NCBI GenBank assembly: GCA_020632755.1
Contig: JACKEY010000009.1
Span: forward strand, 1-64,000
Length of the DNA stretch: 64,000 nucleotides
Direction: 5' to 3'
DNA from: Alphaproteobacteria bacterium
Lineage (GTDB): Bacteria; Myxococcota_A; UBA796; UBA2385
The position numbers and the translations under genes were made by a program. Below, piece by piece: positions 1 to 8,575 of this stretch (position 1 is its first letter; each line of letters starts with the position of its first letter). Under the pieces are notes generated by a model. The model worked only from the letters and a program-made list of their open reading frames with translations, ran no database searches and had not been told where the DNA came from.

Positions 1-227
1 AGGCCCCGCCCGCCGCCGCGCAGCCTCACCCGGCCCCGCGCATCGACGAGCCGGTCAGCGCGGCCGGCGCCACCGACGACGCCCCGCGCGATCGGGCCGA
101 AGCCCCGCAGGCCGACGACGACCCCGACGGTTGGCGCGCGCGCGACGACGACGACGGCCGTCGCCGCATGCCGCGCTGGCTGTACCGCGCGCTCTACGGC
201 GAAGCGCCGCCGGACGACGCCGGGTGA
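1..227 (+). CDS. C-terminal end of an unidentified protein (partial)
   Basis: The frame reading from base 3 is open to a TGA at 225-227 and gives about 74 residues. They form an Ala/Pro/Asp-rich, low-complexity stretch with a run of Asp and Arg, then a more ordered end, MPRWLYRALYGEAPPDDAG. The start lies outside the window, so the domain content is unknown and I do not recognise the protein. It is real coding sequence by context: its TGA overlaps the GTG of the next gene in a GTGA junction, the coupling arrangement used repeatedly in this window. The order suggests co-transcription with the DUF3108 gene downstream. Confidence 0.55.
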   Translation, partial: APPAAAQPHPAPRIDEPVSAAGATDDAPRDRAEAPQADDDPDGWRARDDDDGRRRMPRWLYRALYGEAPPDDAG

Positions 228-1108
228 CGGACGCGCCGCGCCGACGGGCCCGCTCCTCCTGGTGGGGAGCGGGCCTGCTGCTGTCCGCCGGCCTGCTGAC
301 GGCCACGGACGCCGCGCGCGGCGACACGTTGATGTCCCCCGAAGAACGCGCCGCCGACCAGCGCATCGCCCACATGGACCCGGCCCGCCGGTTCGAGGGC
401 GAGCGCATCGAGTGGTCCGTGCAGTACGGCGCGCTCGACGCCGGCACCGCCACGATGGCGGTCGACCGGGCCCCGGACGGTGCGCTGCTGCTCGAGGGCC
501 ACGCGGTGTCGGCCCCCTGGTACCGCAACCTGTTCCAGATCGACGACCAGGTCTGGAGCGAGTCCGTCCCGGGCCAGGGCAGCCGCCGCTACCGCACGCG
601 GTTCCGCGAGGGCGGCTTCTCGCAGGACCAGGACATGGCGATCGCCGCCGACGCGGTGTCCGTGCTGCGCCGCCAGCTCATCGACGGAGCCTGGAAGGAG
701 TGGACGACCCCGTACCCAGGGGCCCCCGGCGCAGAGGACCCCGCCAGCGCGATGCAGCGGCTGCGGCTGCTCGAGGACCGCGACCAGGGCCAGACCCCGG
801 TCGGCCGCGGCTGGAGCTACGACGTGTTCAGCGGCGCGGAGACCTGGACCATCGCGGTCACGCTGGTGACCCGCGAGGTCATCGACACCGAGCTGCTGGG
901 GCCCGTCCCCACCCGCGTGCTGGCCCTGCACACCCGCCACGAAGGCATGCTCGAGCAGAAGGGCCGGTTCCGGCTGTGGCTGACCGACGACGCGCGCCGC
1001 ATCCCCGTGAAGATGGAGGTGCGCACGAACTTCGGCACGATCCGCGGCGCCCTGACGACCTACGAGCCGCCGCCGTCCTGGTCCGTGGCGGCAGCCGCGT
1101 CCGACTGA
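224..1108 (+). CDS. DUF3108 family secreted protein
   Basis: A 294-residue protein with a GTG start overlapping the upstream stop (GTGA). The N-terminus has several Arg, then a hydrophobic stretch around residues 16-30 ending near ATDAARG, consistent with a signal peptide or signal anchor. The body reads as a DUF3108 protein: an early GERIEWSVQYGALDAGTATM strand region and a late DDARRIPVKMEVRTNFGTIR segment followed by a final strand. DUF3108 proteins are periplasmic, probably beta-rich, and biochemically uncharacterised. Its 3' end overlaps by 49 nt, tail to tail, with the small membrane-protein gene on the other strand. Confident in the family, not in any function. Confidence 0.8.
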   Translation: MTDAPRRRARSSWWGAGLLLSAGLLTATDAARGDTLMSPEERAADQRIAHMDPARRFEGERIEWSVQYGALDAGTATMAVDRAPDGALLLEGHAVSAPWYRNLFQIDDQVWSESVPGQGSRRYRTRFREGGFSQDQDMAIAADAVSVLRRQLIDGAWKEWTTPYPGAPGAEDPASAMQRLRLLEDRDQGQTPVGRGWSYDVFSGAETWTIAVTLVTREVIDTELLGPVPTRVLALHTRHEGMLEQKGRFRLWLTDDARRIPVKMEVRTNFGTIRGALTTYEPPPSWSVAAAASD

Positions 1109-1338
1109 GGTCGCGCCGCCTGCAGCCCCACCTGGACCAGGGTGACCAGCAGCCACACGACCGGCGCCCCGTGCATCACGAGGTCGAACCAGTCGATGGG
1201 CTGCATGCCGACGGCGCCGCCGGCGACCCAGCGCAGCTTGCCGAGCAGGTGGGGCTCGCTGCCGAAGGGCGCGGTGCCGAGCAGCAGGCTGGCCAGCAGC
1301 GGGGGGAACAGGCGCTTGCCCAGGTCGGGGATGGCCAT
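1060..1338 (-). CDS. Small membrane protein of the short 'RND transporter' annotation family
   Basis: A 92-residue protein with two predicted membrane segments, about residues 10-25 and 58-72. Between them lies the conserved pattern APFGSEPHLLGKLRW followed by PIDWFDLVMHGAP. This matches a family of short proteins (60-75 residues) commonly and doubtfully labelled RND transporter in proteobacterial genomes; none of the RND permease machinery is present. The C-terminal 20 residues (Ala, Asp, Gly rich) are an extension that runs antisense into the end of the DUF3108 gene. A possible -10 hexamer TAGGTT (1365-1360) lies 22-27 nt upstream of the ATG. Function unknown. Confidence 0.7.
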   Translation of the reverse strand: MAIPDLGKRLFPPLLASLLLGTAPFGSEPHLLGKLRWVAGGAVGMQPIDWFDLVMHGAPVVWLLVTLVQVGLQAARPQSDAAAATDQDGGGS

Positions 1339-1484
1339 GGAGACCTCGCGGGAGCCCCCAACCTAAGGGGCCGGGCCCGGCTCGCAGCGGCACGGATGGT
1401 CGCACCGGGTCCGTCCCTGCCAGCCCCATTGCCCCGCCGCGCGGCAGCCGGTACCGTCGCACGGTCCCGCACGGAGACGGCCCC

Positions 1485-3086
1485 CTGCGACGGTCCATCG
1501 CCCGCACCCTGCCCGCCACCCTGGTGGCCCTGTTCGCCGCTGCCCCGGCCCACGCCTGGGTGCTGGACCTGGAGCACGAGGGGGCGAGCGCCGGCCGCAC
1601 CGCCGAGGGCCTGGAGATCCGCGCACACCCGGTGCCCACGCGGGTGCTGGCCGACCGCGAGAGCCTGCGGCTGCTGGGCCCCCGCGGCGGCGTGGTGCGC
1701 GCCCAGGGCATCGCCTGCCAGGTGTCGCTGGGCACGGGCAGCGGCGTGCTCTCCAGCAGCTACGACGCCTGCGAGGACCTCTACGACATCGCCCCGCAGA
1801 GCCTGGGCGGCACCGGCCACGCCGACCTGCAGCTGCAGGCGCCCCCCGGCCGCCCGGTGGCGATCCGCCTGCAGCTGACCGACGCCCCTGCCGGTGGTCA
1901 GGTGCTCGTGGCCGACGACGGCGCGGTCTTCCTGGACGGCCAGGACGACCTGTTCCCGCAGGCGAGCTTCTGGACGGACGGCCGCTGGTGGCCCGCCACG
2001 GTCGACCCGCGCAGCCGGCAGCTCACCGCCGAGACCGACGCCGGCCGCGCCGCCCTGCGGGCCTGGCTCGAGTCCCCCGCCGGCGCGCTGATCATCCGCA
2101 CCGAAGAGACCGGCACGCGGCTCGAGTCGGAGTGGCGGCTGACCGTCGACGCAGTGCCTGCCCTGCAGAGCAGCCACGTGCTGGTCCCCGAGTCCATCGA
2201 CAGCTGGTGCCAGCCCGACGCCGGCGAGCACGTCGCCCGCACGCTGCTGGTCTGCCTGGACACCGAGTCCGCCGAGCTCAAGACCCGGCGCTACGACCGC
2301 GACGGGCGGGTGGCCGAGGTCGGCGAGCGCCACCTGCCGAGCGACCACGCCCTCGAGCTGGTGGTGCGCCACCCCGCCTGGGTCTCCGTCGCGACCCGGC
2401 TCGAGACCCTGAGCAGCCGCCAGGGCAGCCCGCCCTGGGCCATGGCCGAGACCAGCGCGCCGACGGGGGAGGAGGCCCTGGTCGCCGCCACCCGCCGGAT
2501 CACCCGCCGCCGCTACGCCCCGCGCCCCCACGGCCTGCTGCGGCTGGAGGTGACCGCCGACGGCGCCGTCGTCGCCGACGAGGAGCTGACGGTCCTGCCC
2601 CGCTACGTGGGCGCCCTGCGCCTGGGCCTGGGCGCCGCCACCCCGGCCGACGGCCGCTACGAGCTCGGCCCCGCCGACGCCAACGGCTTCGCGGAGATCA
2701 CGCGGGCCAGCGGTCTGGTCGAGGGCGAGGTCGTGGTCGGCTGGGCGACCTTCCTGGACCCCGGCGGTCGCGACTACCTCGAGCCCGAGCCGGTCCGCTG
2801 GGCCCCCTACGTCGGCCTGGGTGTCATCGGCGCCGACGCCAGCAACCTGCGCCTGACCGTGCTGCGCAGCATGTACCTGGGGATGGAGATCGAGCTGGCG
2901 CCGATGGTGTCCATCGCCGGCGCGCTCACCCTGCGGCGCGTCGATCGCCTCGCCGGCGGCTGGGAGGTGGGAGATCTCGCGGCCGAGGGCGCCACGCTGC
3001 CGACCTCGTCCGCCTACCGGCCCGGGCTCGGGCTGGTAGTGGGCCTGTCCCCCGAGCTGCTGCGCTTCAAGGCGCGGAGCCGCTGA
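1485..3086 (+). CDS. Secreted or outer-membrane-associated protein of unknown function
   Basis: About 533 residues. Annotated from the GTG at 1524 the protein would begin with only 11 residues before an AHA cleavage site. Reading from the in-frame CTG at 1485 gives a full signal peptide, RRSIARTLPATLVALFAAAP then AHA, and a GGAG sits 8 nt before it (1473-1476). I therefore prefer the rare CTG start. The mature protein is rich in Trp, Arg and Asp and contains paired Cys around residues 80 and 105 and again around 245-265. The last 90 residues read like amphipathic beta-strands, including PYVGLGVIGADASNLRLTVL, and could be a small outer-membrane domain. No recognised family. Confidence 0.7.
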   Translation: MRRSIARTLPATLVALFAAAPAHAWVLDLEHEGASAGRTAEGLEIRAHPVPTRVLADRESLRLLGPRGGVVRAQGIACQVSLGTGSGVLSSSYDACEDLYDIAPQSLGGTGHADLQLQAPPGRPVAIRLQLTDAPAGGQVLVADDGAVFLDGQDDLFPQASFWTDGRWWPATVDPRSRQLTAETDAGRAALRAWLESPAGALIIRTEETGTRLESEWRLTVDAVPALQSSHVLVPESIDSWCQPDAGEHVARTLLVCLDTESAELKTRRYDRDGRVAEVGERHLPSDHALELVVRHPAWVSVATRLETLSSRQGSPPWAMAETSAPTGEEALVAATRRITRRRYAPRPHGLLRLEVTADGAVVADEELTVLPRYVGALRLGLGAATPADGRYELGPADANGFAEITRASGLVEGEVVVGWATFLDPGGRDYLEPEPVRWAPYVGLGVIGADASNLRLTVLRSMYLGMEIELAPMVSIAGALTLRRVDRLAGGWEVGDLAAEGATLPTSSAYRPGLGLVVGLSPELLRFKARSR

Positions 3087-3110
3087 CCCTCCCCCGACCT
3101 CGGCCGCCGC

Positions 3111-4388
3111 ATGCGCCTCTCCCGCGTCGAAGCCATCCTCTCGGCCGCCATCGCGGGCGGCTGGCTGCGCCCCTCGCTCGCCGCCGGCGACGACGGCGCC
3201 AGCCTGGTGGTGCACGACCTCGACATCGTCGACGAACACGTAGCCGCCCTGCGCGCCGCCTTCCCCGCGGACACGCTGCACGCCGTCGCGGTCAAGGCGA
3301 TGCCCGTCGCCGCGGTCCTCGACCACGTCGTCGCCCAGGGCGTCGGCCTGGAGTGCGCCAGCCGCGTCGAGCTGGAGCTGGCCCTGCGGCGCTGCCCGGG
3401 CGGCCGCGTGGTCTTCGACTCGCCGTGCAAGACCGACGACGATCTGCGCGCCGCCTTCGCCGCCGGGGTGTACACGAACCTGGACAGCCTGCAGGAGATC
3501 GACCGCGTCGCAGCGATGCTGGGCGACGGCCCGGCGCCGGGCCCGATCGGCCTGCGGGTCAACCCCGACGTCGGCGCAGGCAGCATCCTGGCCACCAGCA
3601 CCGCCGTCGCCGGATCCAAGTTCGGCGTCGATCTGACCGCCCACCGCCCGGCCGTGGTCGCTGCGTTCTGCCGCCACCCCTGGCTGACCGGCCTGCACGT
3701 GCACGTCGGCTCGCAGGGCATCGACATCGACCTGCTGGTCGCCGGCGCCGAGCGCGCCCTGGTCCTGGCCCGCGAGATCGTCGCCGCGGGGGGCCGCATC
3801 GACACCATCGACATCGGCGGCGGCCTGCCCGCCGAGTACGGCGACAGCGACGCGCGCGGCCCCGAGTTCGCCGAGCTGACCGACGCCCTGCGCGCCCGCG
3901 TGCCCGGCCTGCTCGACGGCCCCTGGCGCATCGTCACCGAGTACGGCCGCCGCGTGCACACCGCCGCCGGCCTGGCCGTCGCGCGGGTGGAAGCCACCAA
4001 GCACAGCGGCGGCCGCCGCATCGCCGTCTGCCACCTGGGCGGCGATCTGTTCGTGCGCCCCGTCTACCGGCCCATCCAGTGGCGCCACCGCATCACCGTG
4101 CACGGCCCGGACGGCCGCGAGAAGCAGGGCCCGCTGCGCCCCTGGGACGTCGTCGGGCCGCTGTGCTTCTCGGGCGACCGGCTGGCCAAGGGCCGTCCCC
4201 TGCCGCCCGTCGAGCCCGGCGATCTCATCGTGGTGCACGACAGCGGCTCGTACACTCTGGCCATGTACAGCCGCTACAACAGCCGCCGCGCCCCCGCCGT
4301 CGTCGGCGCCGCGGGCGAGCCGCCCGACCTGACCCTGCTCAAGCCGCGGGAGACGATCGAGGACGTGCTGCGGTTCTGGGGGGCCTGA
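3111..4388 (+). CDS. PLP-dependent decarboxylase of the diaminopimelate/ornithine type (LysA-like)
   Basis: 425 residues, fold-type III alanine-racemase-like barrel plus C-terminal beta domain. Visible signatures: the PLP lysine in HAVAVKAMP (about residue 63), ECASRVELELAL, the SPCKTDDDL segment, HVHVGSQ, the phosphate-binding IDIGGGLPAEYG, and the C-terminal CFSGDRLAKG active-site segment followed by DSGSYTLAMYSRYNSR. These match diaminopimelate decarboxylases, which make lysine from meso-diaminopimelate, and their relatives acting on other amino acids. Substrate cannot be settled from sequence; the spacing of motifs is somewhat unlike housekeeping LysA. Its TGA overlaps the ATG of the MscS gene (TGATG), so the two are probably co-translated. 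Confidence 0.85.
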   Translation: MRLSRVEAILSAAIAGGWLRPSLAAGDDGASLVVHDLDIVDEHVAALRAAFPADTLHAVAVKAMPVAAVLDHVVAQGVGLECASRVELELALRRCPGGRVVFDSPCKTDDDLRAAFAAGVYTNLDSLQEIDRVAAMLGDGPAPGPIGLRVNPDVGAGSILATSTAVAGSKFGVDLTAHRPAVVAAFCRHPWLTGLHVHVGSQGIDIDLLVAGAERALVLAREIVAAGGRIDTIDIGGGLPAEYGDSDARGPEFAELTDALRARVPGLLDGPWRIVTEYGRRVHTAAGLAVARVEATKHSGGRRIAVCHLGGDLFVRPVYRPIQWRHRITVHGPDGREKQGPLRPWDVVGPLCFSGDRLAKGRPLPPVEPGDLIVVHDSGSYTLAMYSRYNSRRAPAVVGAAGEPPDLTLLKPRETIEDVLRFWGA

Positions 4389-5608
4389 TGGACGAGGCGA
4401 GCACCGCCGAGCTGACCGCCGAGGCCGCGGTCGAGGCCGCCGTCGCCGCCGCCAGCAGCCCGAGCGGCAAGGACCCGATCACCCGCCTGATGGAGCTGGT
4501 CGGCCTGGCCGAGCACGCCGACCGCATCGAGCTGCGGGCGCTGTTCATCTTCGGCCTGGCGCTGCTGTTCGCCGCGTTCATCGACATCATGGCCCGCCGC
4601 GTGCTGGGCGCCATCGCGGCCCGCACCCCGTTCAAGAGCGACGACATCGCGGTGCAGTACCTGCGCCGCCCGATCTCGCAGACCGTCGTGCTGCTGGGCG
4701 CCTGGTGGGCGCTCGCGCCCTTGCCGCTCGGCGACGGGCCCCGGTTCGTCGTTCGCGCCGTGCTGGCGTCGATCGGCGTGCTGGTCTGGACCTTCGCCTT
4801 CATGCAGGTCGGCAAGATCATCCTGCGGGGCCTGTCCGACCAGGCACGCGGCCTGGAGGCGACGGGCCGCGCCGAGAACCGGCTGGTCCGCCCACGCACC
4901 CTGCCGCTCTTCGAGATGGCCGTGCGGGCGCTGATCCTGGGGTCCAGCACCTACGGCCTGCTGCTGGCCTGGCACGTCGACGTGACGGCCTGGCTGGCCA
5001 GCGCCGGCGTGCTGGGCATCGCGGTCGGCTTCGCCGCCCAGGAGACCCTGTCCAACCTGCTCGCCGGCGTCGTGATCATCGCCGACGCCCCCTACAAGCT
5101 CGGCGACTACCTGGTCCTGGACACCGGGCAGCGTGGCCGCGTCACCGACATCGGCCTGCGCAGCACCCGCATGTTGACCTTCGACGGGGTCGAGATCATC
5201 GTGCCGAACTCGGTGATGGTGAAGGCCACCATCATCAACGAGTCCGGCGGCAAGGACGAGCGCGAGCGGCTGACCATCAACGCCAGCGTGGCCTACGGCA
5301 CCGACGTCGAGGGCGCCCGGCGGACCATGCTGGAGGCGGCCCGCGGCTGCGAGGGGGTCATCGACGACGAAGCCGGCGTGCGGCCCGAGGTCCAGTTCCG
5401 CGCGATGGGAGAGAGCAGCCTGGACTTCGCCGTGCTGGTCTGGATCCGCCGGCCGGAGCACCGCTGGGACGTGCTCGATCGCGTCACGACCGCGGTCTAC
5501 ACGGCACTCACGCAGAACGGCTACGAGATCCCCTTCCCGCAGCGGGACCTGCACATCAAGAGCGGCCTGCCCCCCGCGGGCGGACCCAAGGGTCAACCCC
5601 GCCGGTAG
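4388..5608 (+). CDS. MscS-family small-conductance mechanosensitive channel
   Basis: 406 residues. An acidic N-terminal tail is followed by four to five hydrophobic segments. The pore-lining helix and beta domain carry the family hallmarks: AGVLGIAVGFAAQETLSNLL, then IADAPYKLGDYLVL, GRVTDIGLRSTRM, and the IIVPNSVMVKATIIN segment. The C-terminal alpha/beta domain ends with IPFPQRDLHIK. Inner-membrane channels of this type release solutes on hypo-osmotic shock. The ATG overlaps the stop of the upstream decarboxylase (TGATG). The final 16 nt overlap the convergent gene on the minus strand. The length is that of a mid-size MscS homologue. Confidence 0.9.
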   Translation: MDEASTAELTAEAAVEAAVAAASSPSGKDPITRLMELVGLAEHADRIELRALFIFGLALLFAAFIDIMARRVLGAIAARTPFKSDDIAVQYLRRPISQTVVLLGAWWALAPLPLGDGPRFVVRAVLASIGVLVWTFAFMQVGKIILRGLSDQARGLEATGRAENRLVRPRTLPLFEMAVRALILGSSTYGLLLAWHVDVTAWLASAGVLGIAVGFAAQETLSNLLAGVVIIADAPYKLGDYLVLDTGQRGRVTDIGLRSTRMLTFDGVEIIVPNSVMVKATIINESGGKDERERLTINASVAYGTDVEGARRTMLEAARGCEGVIDDEAGVRPEVQFRAMGESSLDFAVLVWIRRPEHRWDVLDRVTTAVYTALTQNGYEIPFPQRDLHIKSGLPPAGGPKGQPRR

Positions 5609-6018
5609 CGACCGGTCAGGCGCGGGCGGCGTCGGGGCGAGGGGCCGGTGCTGACCGGTCCGTCGGCGTGGGAGCGGTCGCGCATGCGCTGGGTGATGCG
5701 CTGCATGCGGCCGCGCCGGGCGATGCGCCAGGCTTCGTCCAGGTCCTGGAAGGCCGGATGTTCTGGCACGGTCACCGGCTCGCGGGCGATGAGCAGCATG
5801 CGCGCCGCCGACTGCGCACGGGCGAGGGCGCTGCCGGCTTCGATCTCCACCCGCCCGTCGAGCAGGCCGACCAGCCGCGCAGCCAGCTGGGGCCGCTTGC
5901 CGTCCACCGCCGCCGTGATGAGGGCCACGAGCGCGTCCACGTCGTCCCGCCGGGCCTGCGCCTGGACGAACTCGTCTTCGGCGGCGCGCTCGGGCGGCGG
6001 CAGCGTGGGCGTGGTCAT
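5593..6018 (-). CDS. Hypothetical protein, 141 aa
   Basis: The ATG at 6018 has a clear GGAGGG ribosome site (complement of 6021-6030) and fixes the start; longer readings are shadows of the neighbouring gene. The protein is largely helical: an acidic first half (ERAAEDEFVQAQARRDDVDA), repeated Leu/Ala heptad-like spacing through the middle, and a strongly basic disordered C-terminus with many Arg. No family recognised. It lies 65 nt downstream of the MopE-like lipoprotein gene on the same strand and may be its operon partner. The end overlaps the MscS gene tail to tail. Confidence 0.6.
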   Translation of the reverse strand: MTTPTLPPPERAAEDEFVQAQARRDDVDALVALITAAVDGKRPQLAARLVGLLDGRVEIEAGSALARAQSAARMLLIAREPVTVPEHPAFQDLDEAWRIARRGRMQRITQRMRDRSHADGPVSTGPSPRRRPRLTGRYRRG

Positions 6019-6083
6019 GGGGACCCTCCGGGCACAGGTGCAAAGGAGGAGTGGACGGTGTTCCGGATCCGGATCACGCCGCC

Positions 6084-8459
6084 CTACCAGCCCGGCACCC
6101 ACGCCAACGTCGCGAGCCCCGGCACCCCCACCAACACGTCGTCCTGGCCATCCCCGTCCAGATCGGCCACGACGAGCGCCCGCCCGAGCCGGGCGCCCGC
6201 GTCGTGCCCATCGAGCCGCAGCTCGGCGTCGGCCACCGACAGCGTGCCCGTGCGCCCCGCCGCCCCCAGCAGCACGTAGACCGCGCCGGCGTCGCTCCCC
6301 GCCGCGTCGTCTTCGCTCGCCCCCAGGACCAGGTCGACGCGCCCGTCTCCGTCGACGTCTCCAGCGCCGAGCGCGCTGCCGAGCCCGTCCCCGCCGGTGG
6401 CCGCCGCCAGAGATAGCGTCGCGCCGGTCAGCACCCCGCCGTCCAGCGGGTCCGTCAGCAGCCAGGCGGCGCCGGCGCTGGACGCCGCGTCCGGAGCGCC
6501 CACCAGCAGGTCGGCGCGGCCGTCCCCGTCGACATCCGCGAAGGCCAGCACCGCCCCCGCGTAGGACGCGGTCCAGCGGGCGTCGGCGTCGGCCAGGACG
6601 CCGTCCCCTCCGGCGAACAGGACCCCGTCCAGCACGTCGACCCGACCGGCGCCGGGCGCGCCCACGGCCACGTCGTCGACCCCATCCCCGTCGACGTCTC
6701 CGGCGGCCACCGCCTCGCCGGCGGCGTCCCCGTCCTCGCCCGTCCAGCCTCCCGTCGGCGTGCGCTCCTCGTCCTCGAGCCACGCCAGGTGCACCGCCCC
6801 GGCCCGGGCGCCGGCCTCGGGCGCCCCGATGATCAGCTCGGGCAGTAGATCCCCGTCGACGTCGCCCGCCGCCAGGGAGCTGCCGAGCTCGGCGTCGTCG
6901 GCGCCCCACAGGAGCTGCCGCGCGTCGGAGCGCAGGTCGTCGACGCCCCCAGCGGGGTCGGCGTCGATCACGACGACCACGCCACCGTCGCCTGCCCGCG
7001 GCCCGCCCACCGCCAGCTCGAACCGCCCGTCCCCGTCGGTGTCGCCCAGGGAAGCCAGGCTCGTGCCCAGACGGCCGGGGCTGTCGGGCCAGCCGGGGCC
7101 CGCCACGACCCCGTCCACCGACCACCAGGCCAGGCTGCCTGCGCCAGCGTCGGCGCCCGGCGCCGCGGCGGCCACGTCTACGACGCCGTCCCCGTCGATG
7201 TCGCCCAGGACCGCCAGGGCCAGCCCCCCGTCGACGCCCAGCGCCTCGTCGGCCAGCCGGACGGGCGCGCAGGGGTCGGCCACGCCGTCGCAGTCGCTGT
7301 CGATGCCGTCGTCGCAGACCTCCAGCGCGCCGGGCGCGACGCGGGCATCGGCGTCGTCGCAGTCGTCGCCCGCCCCCTCGGCCAGGGACGCCCACCCGTC
7401 GCCGTCGGCGTCGAAGTCGTCGTCCCCGCCGCAGTCGGCGTCCAGCCCGTCGTACCAGTCGTCGAGCGCGCCGGGGAACACGCCCGGGTCGGCGTCGTCG
7501 CAGTCGCTGCCGCTGCCGGACCACCCGGGCTCCAGGTCGCAGGCCGCGCCGATGGCCGCGCCCGCGCCGAAGCCGTCGCCGTCCCCGTCGGCGAAGATCG
7601 GCGCCGTCCGCCCCGCGACGTCGGGATCGTCGCCGTCGACCAGCCCGTCGCAGTCCTCGTCGACGCCGGTGGCGCAGCGCTCGTCGGCGCCGGGCGACAC
7701 GTCGGGATCGGCGTCGTCGCAGTCGCCGCCGTCGGGCACGCGGTCCTCCAGGCCCTCGCAGGCGTCGATGGCGGTGGCGTCGTCGCCGTAGCCGTCGCCG
7801 TCTTCGTCCAGGTACCAGGCCGAGCGCCCCAGGGCGTCGTCGTCGGCGTCGTCCGCCCGCCCATCGCAGTCTTCGTCCAGGTCGTCGGGGTCGCAGCGCT
7901 CGGGCAGCCCGGGGCTGCGGTCGGCGTCGCTGTCGTCGCAGTCGGTCGGCTCGGCGACGTAGCCCCCGGGCGGATCGCAGGCGTTCTGGGTCACGCCGGG
8001 CACGCCGTAGCCGTCGCCGTCCGCGTCCAGGTACCAGGTGGTCGTGTCGACGGCGTCGGCTTCGTCGACCAGCCCGTCGCAGTCGTCGTCGTCGCCGTCG
8101 CAGGTCTCGTCGGCGGCGGGGTTCGTCGCCGGGTCGGCGTCGTCGCAGTCGTCGCCGTTGTCGGCGTGGTCGAAGGGCCGGCTGCAGGCCCGCACGGCCA
8201 GCTTCGGGTCGCCGAAGCCGTCCCCGTCGACGTCCACGTAGTAGACGAGCGCATCCGCGGACGCCTCGCCGTCGATCTCCCCGTCGCAGTCCTGGTCGAT
8301 GCCGTCGCAGAGCTCGACCGCGTCCGGCGAGATGGTCGGGTCGGTGTCGTCGCAGTCCCACGGCGCGATCCAGCCGTCGTGGTCCACGTCGAGCTCGGCC
8401 AGATCCGCCAGCGGGTGGCAGCCGGTCAGCAGCAGGGGGAGGAGGAGCGAGGGGGACAT
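6084..8459 (-). CDS. MopE-like Asp-rich repeat lipoprotein with a C-terminal FG-GAP propeller
   Basis: 791 residues. The N-terminus LLLPLLLTGC is a lipobox, so this should be a lipoprotein with the acylated Cys at residue 14. Residues about 20-400 contain seven or so MopE-type repeats of the pattern DCDDxDPxxxPGAxExCDGxDxDCDG plus DxDGDGYG, with paired Cys and calcium-loop Asp clusters. Residues about 405-790 are seven FG-GAP-like blades (GDxDGDGxxDxxVGAPxA). MopE is a surface copper protein of Methylococcus; the repeats are widespread in myxobacterial exported proteins. Expected location is the cell surface. A possible -10, TACGTT (8484-8479), lies about 20 nt upstream of the ATG. Confidence 0.85.
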   Translation of the reverse strand: MSPSLLLPLLLTGCHPLADLAELDVDHDGWIAPWDCDDTDPTISPDAVELCDGIDQDCDGEIDGEASADALVYYVDVDGDGFGDPKLAVRACSRPFDHADNGDDCDDADPATNPAADETCDGDDDDCDGLVDEADAVDTTTWYLDADGDGYGVPGVTQNACDPPGGYVAEPTDCDDSDADRSPGLPERCDPDDLDEDCDGRADDADDDALGRSAWYLDEDGDGYGDDATAIDACEGLEDRVPDGGDCDDADPDVSPGADERCATGVDEDCDGLVDGDDPDVAGRTAPIFADGDGDGFGAGAAIGAACDLEPGWSGSGSDCDDADPGVFPGALDDWYDGLDADCGGDDDFDADGDGWASLAEGAGDDCDDADARVAPGALEVCDDGIDSDCDGVADPCAPVRLADEALGVDGGLALAVLGDIDGDGVVDVAAAAPGADAGAGSLAWWSVDGVVAGPGWPDSPGRLGTSLASLGDTDGDGRFELAVGGPRAGDGGVVVVIDADPAGGVDDLRSDARQLLWGADDAELGSSLAAGDVDGDLLPELIIGAPEAGARAGAVHLAWLEDEERTPTGGWTGEDGDAAGEAVAAGDVDGDGVDDVAVGAPGAGRVDVLDGVLFAGGDGVLADADARWTASYAGAVLAFADVDGDGRADLLVGAPDAASSAGAAWLLTDPLDGGVLTGATLSLAAATGGDGLGSALGAGDVDGDGRVDLVLGASEDDAAGSDAGAVYVLLGAAGRTGTLSVADAELRLDGHDAGARLGRALVVADLDGDGQDDVLVGVPGLATLAWVPGW

Positions 8460-8575
8460 GGAGGCCTGGAGTGGGGGGAACGTAGCGGCTGCTCATGGGT
8501 CCCGCCCGAGCGCTATGCTCCCGCCTCCTCCGCTCCTCCCCTCGCCCTCCTCCGACGAAGCCCGACCGCAGCACC

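Noticed and set aside
194..6832. Long overlapping frames on the opposite strand across 0.2-6.8 kb (for example 1020 codons at 1176-4238)
   Set aside because: Arg/Ala/Gly/Pro/His-rich translations antisense to recognisable genes; an artefact of GC-rich third positions. Only the true short genes inside them (1060-1338, 5593-6018) are kept.
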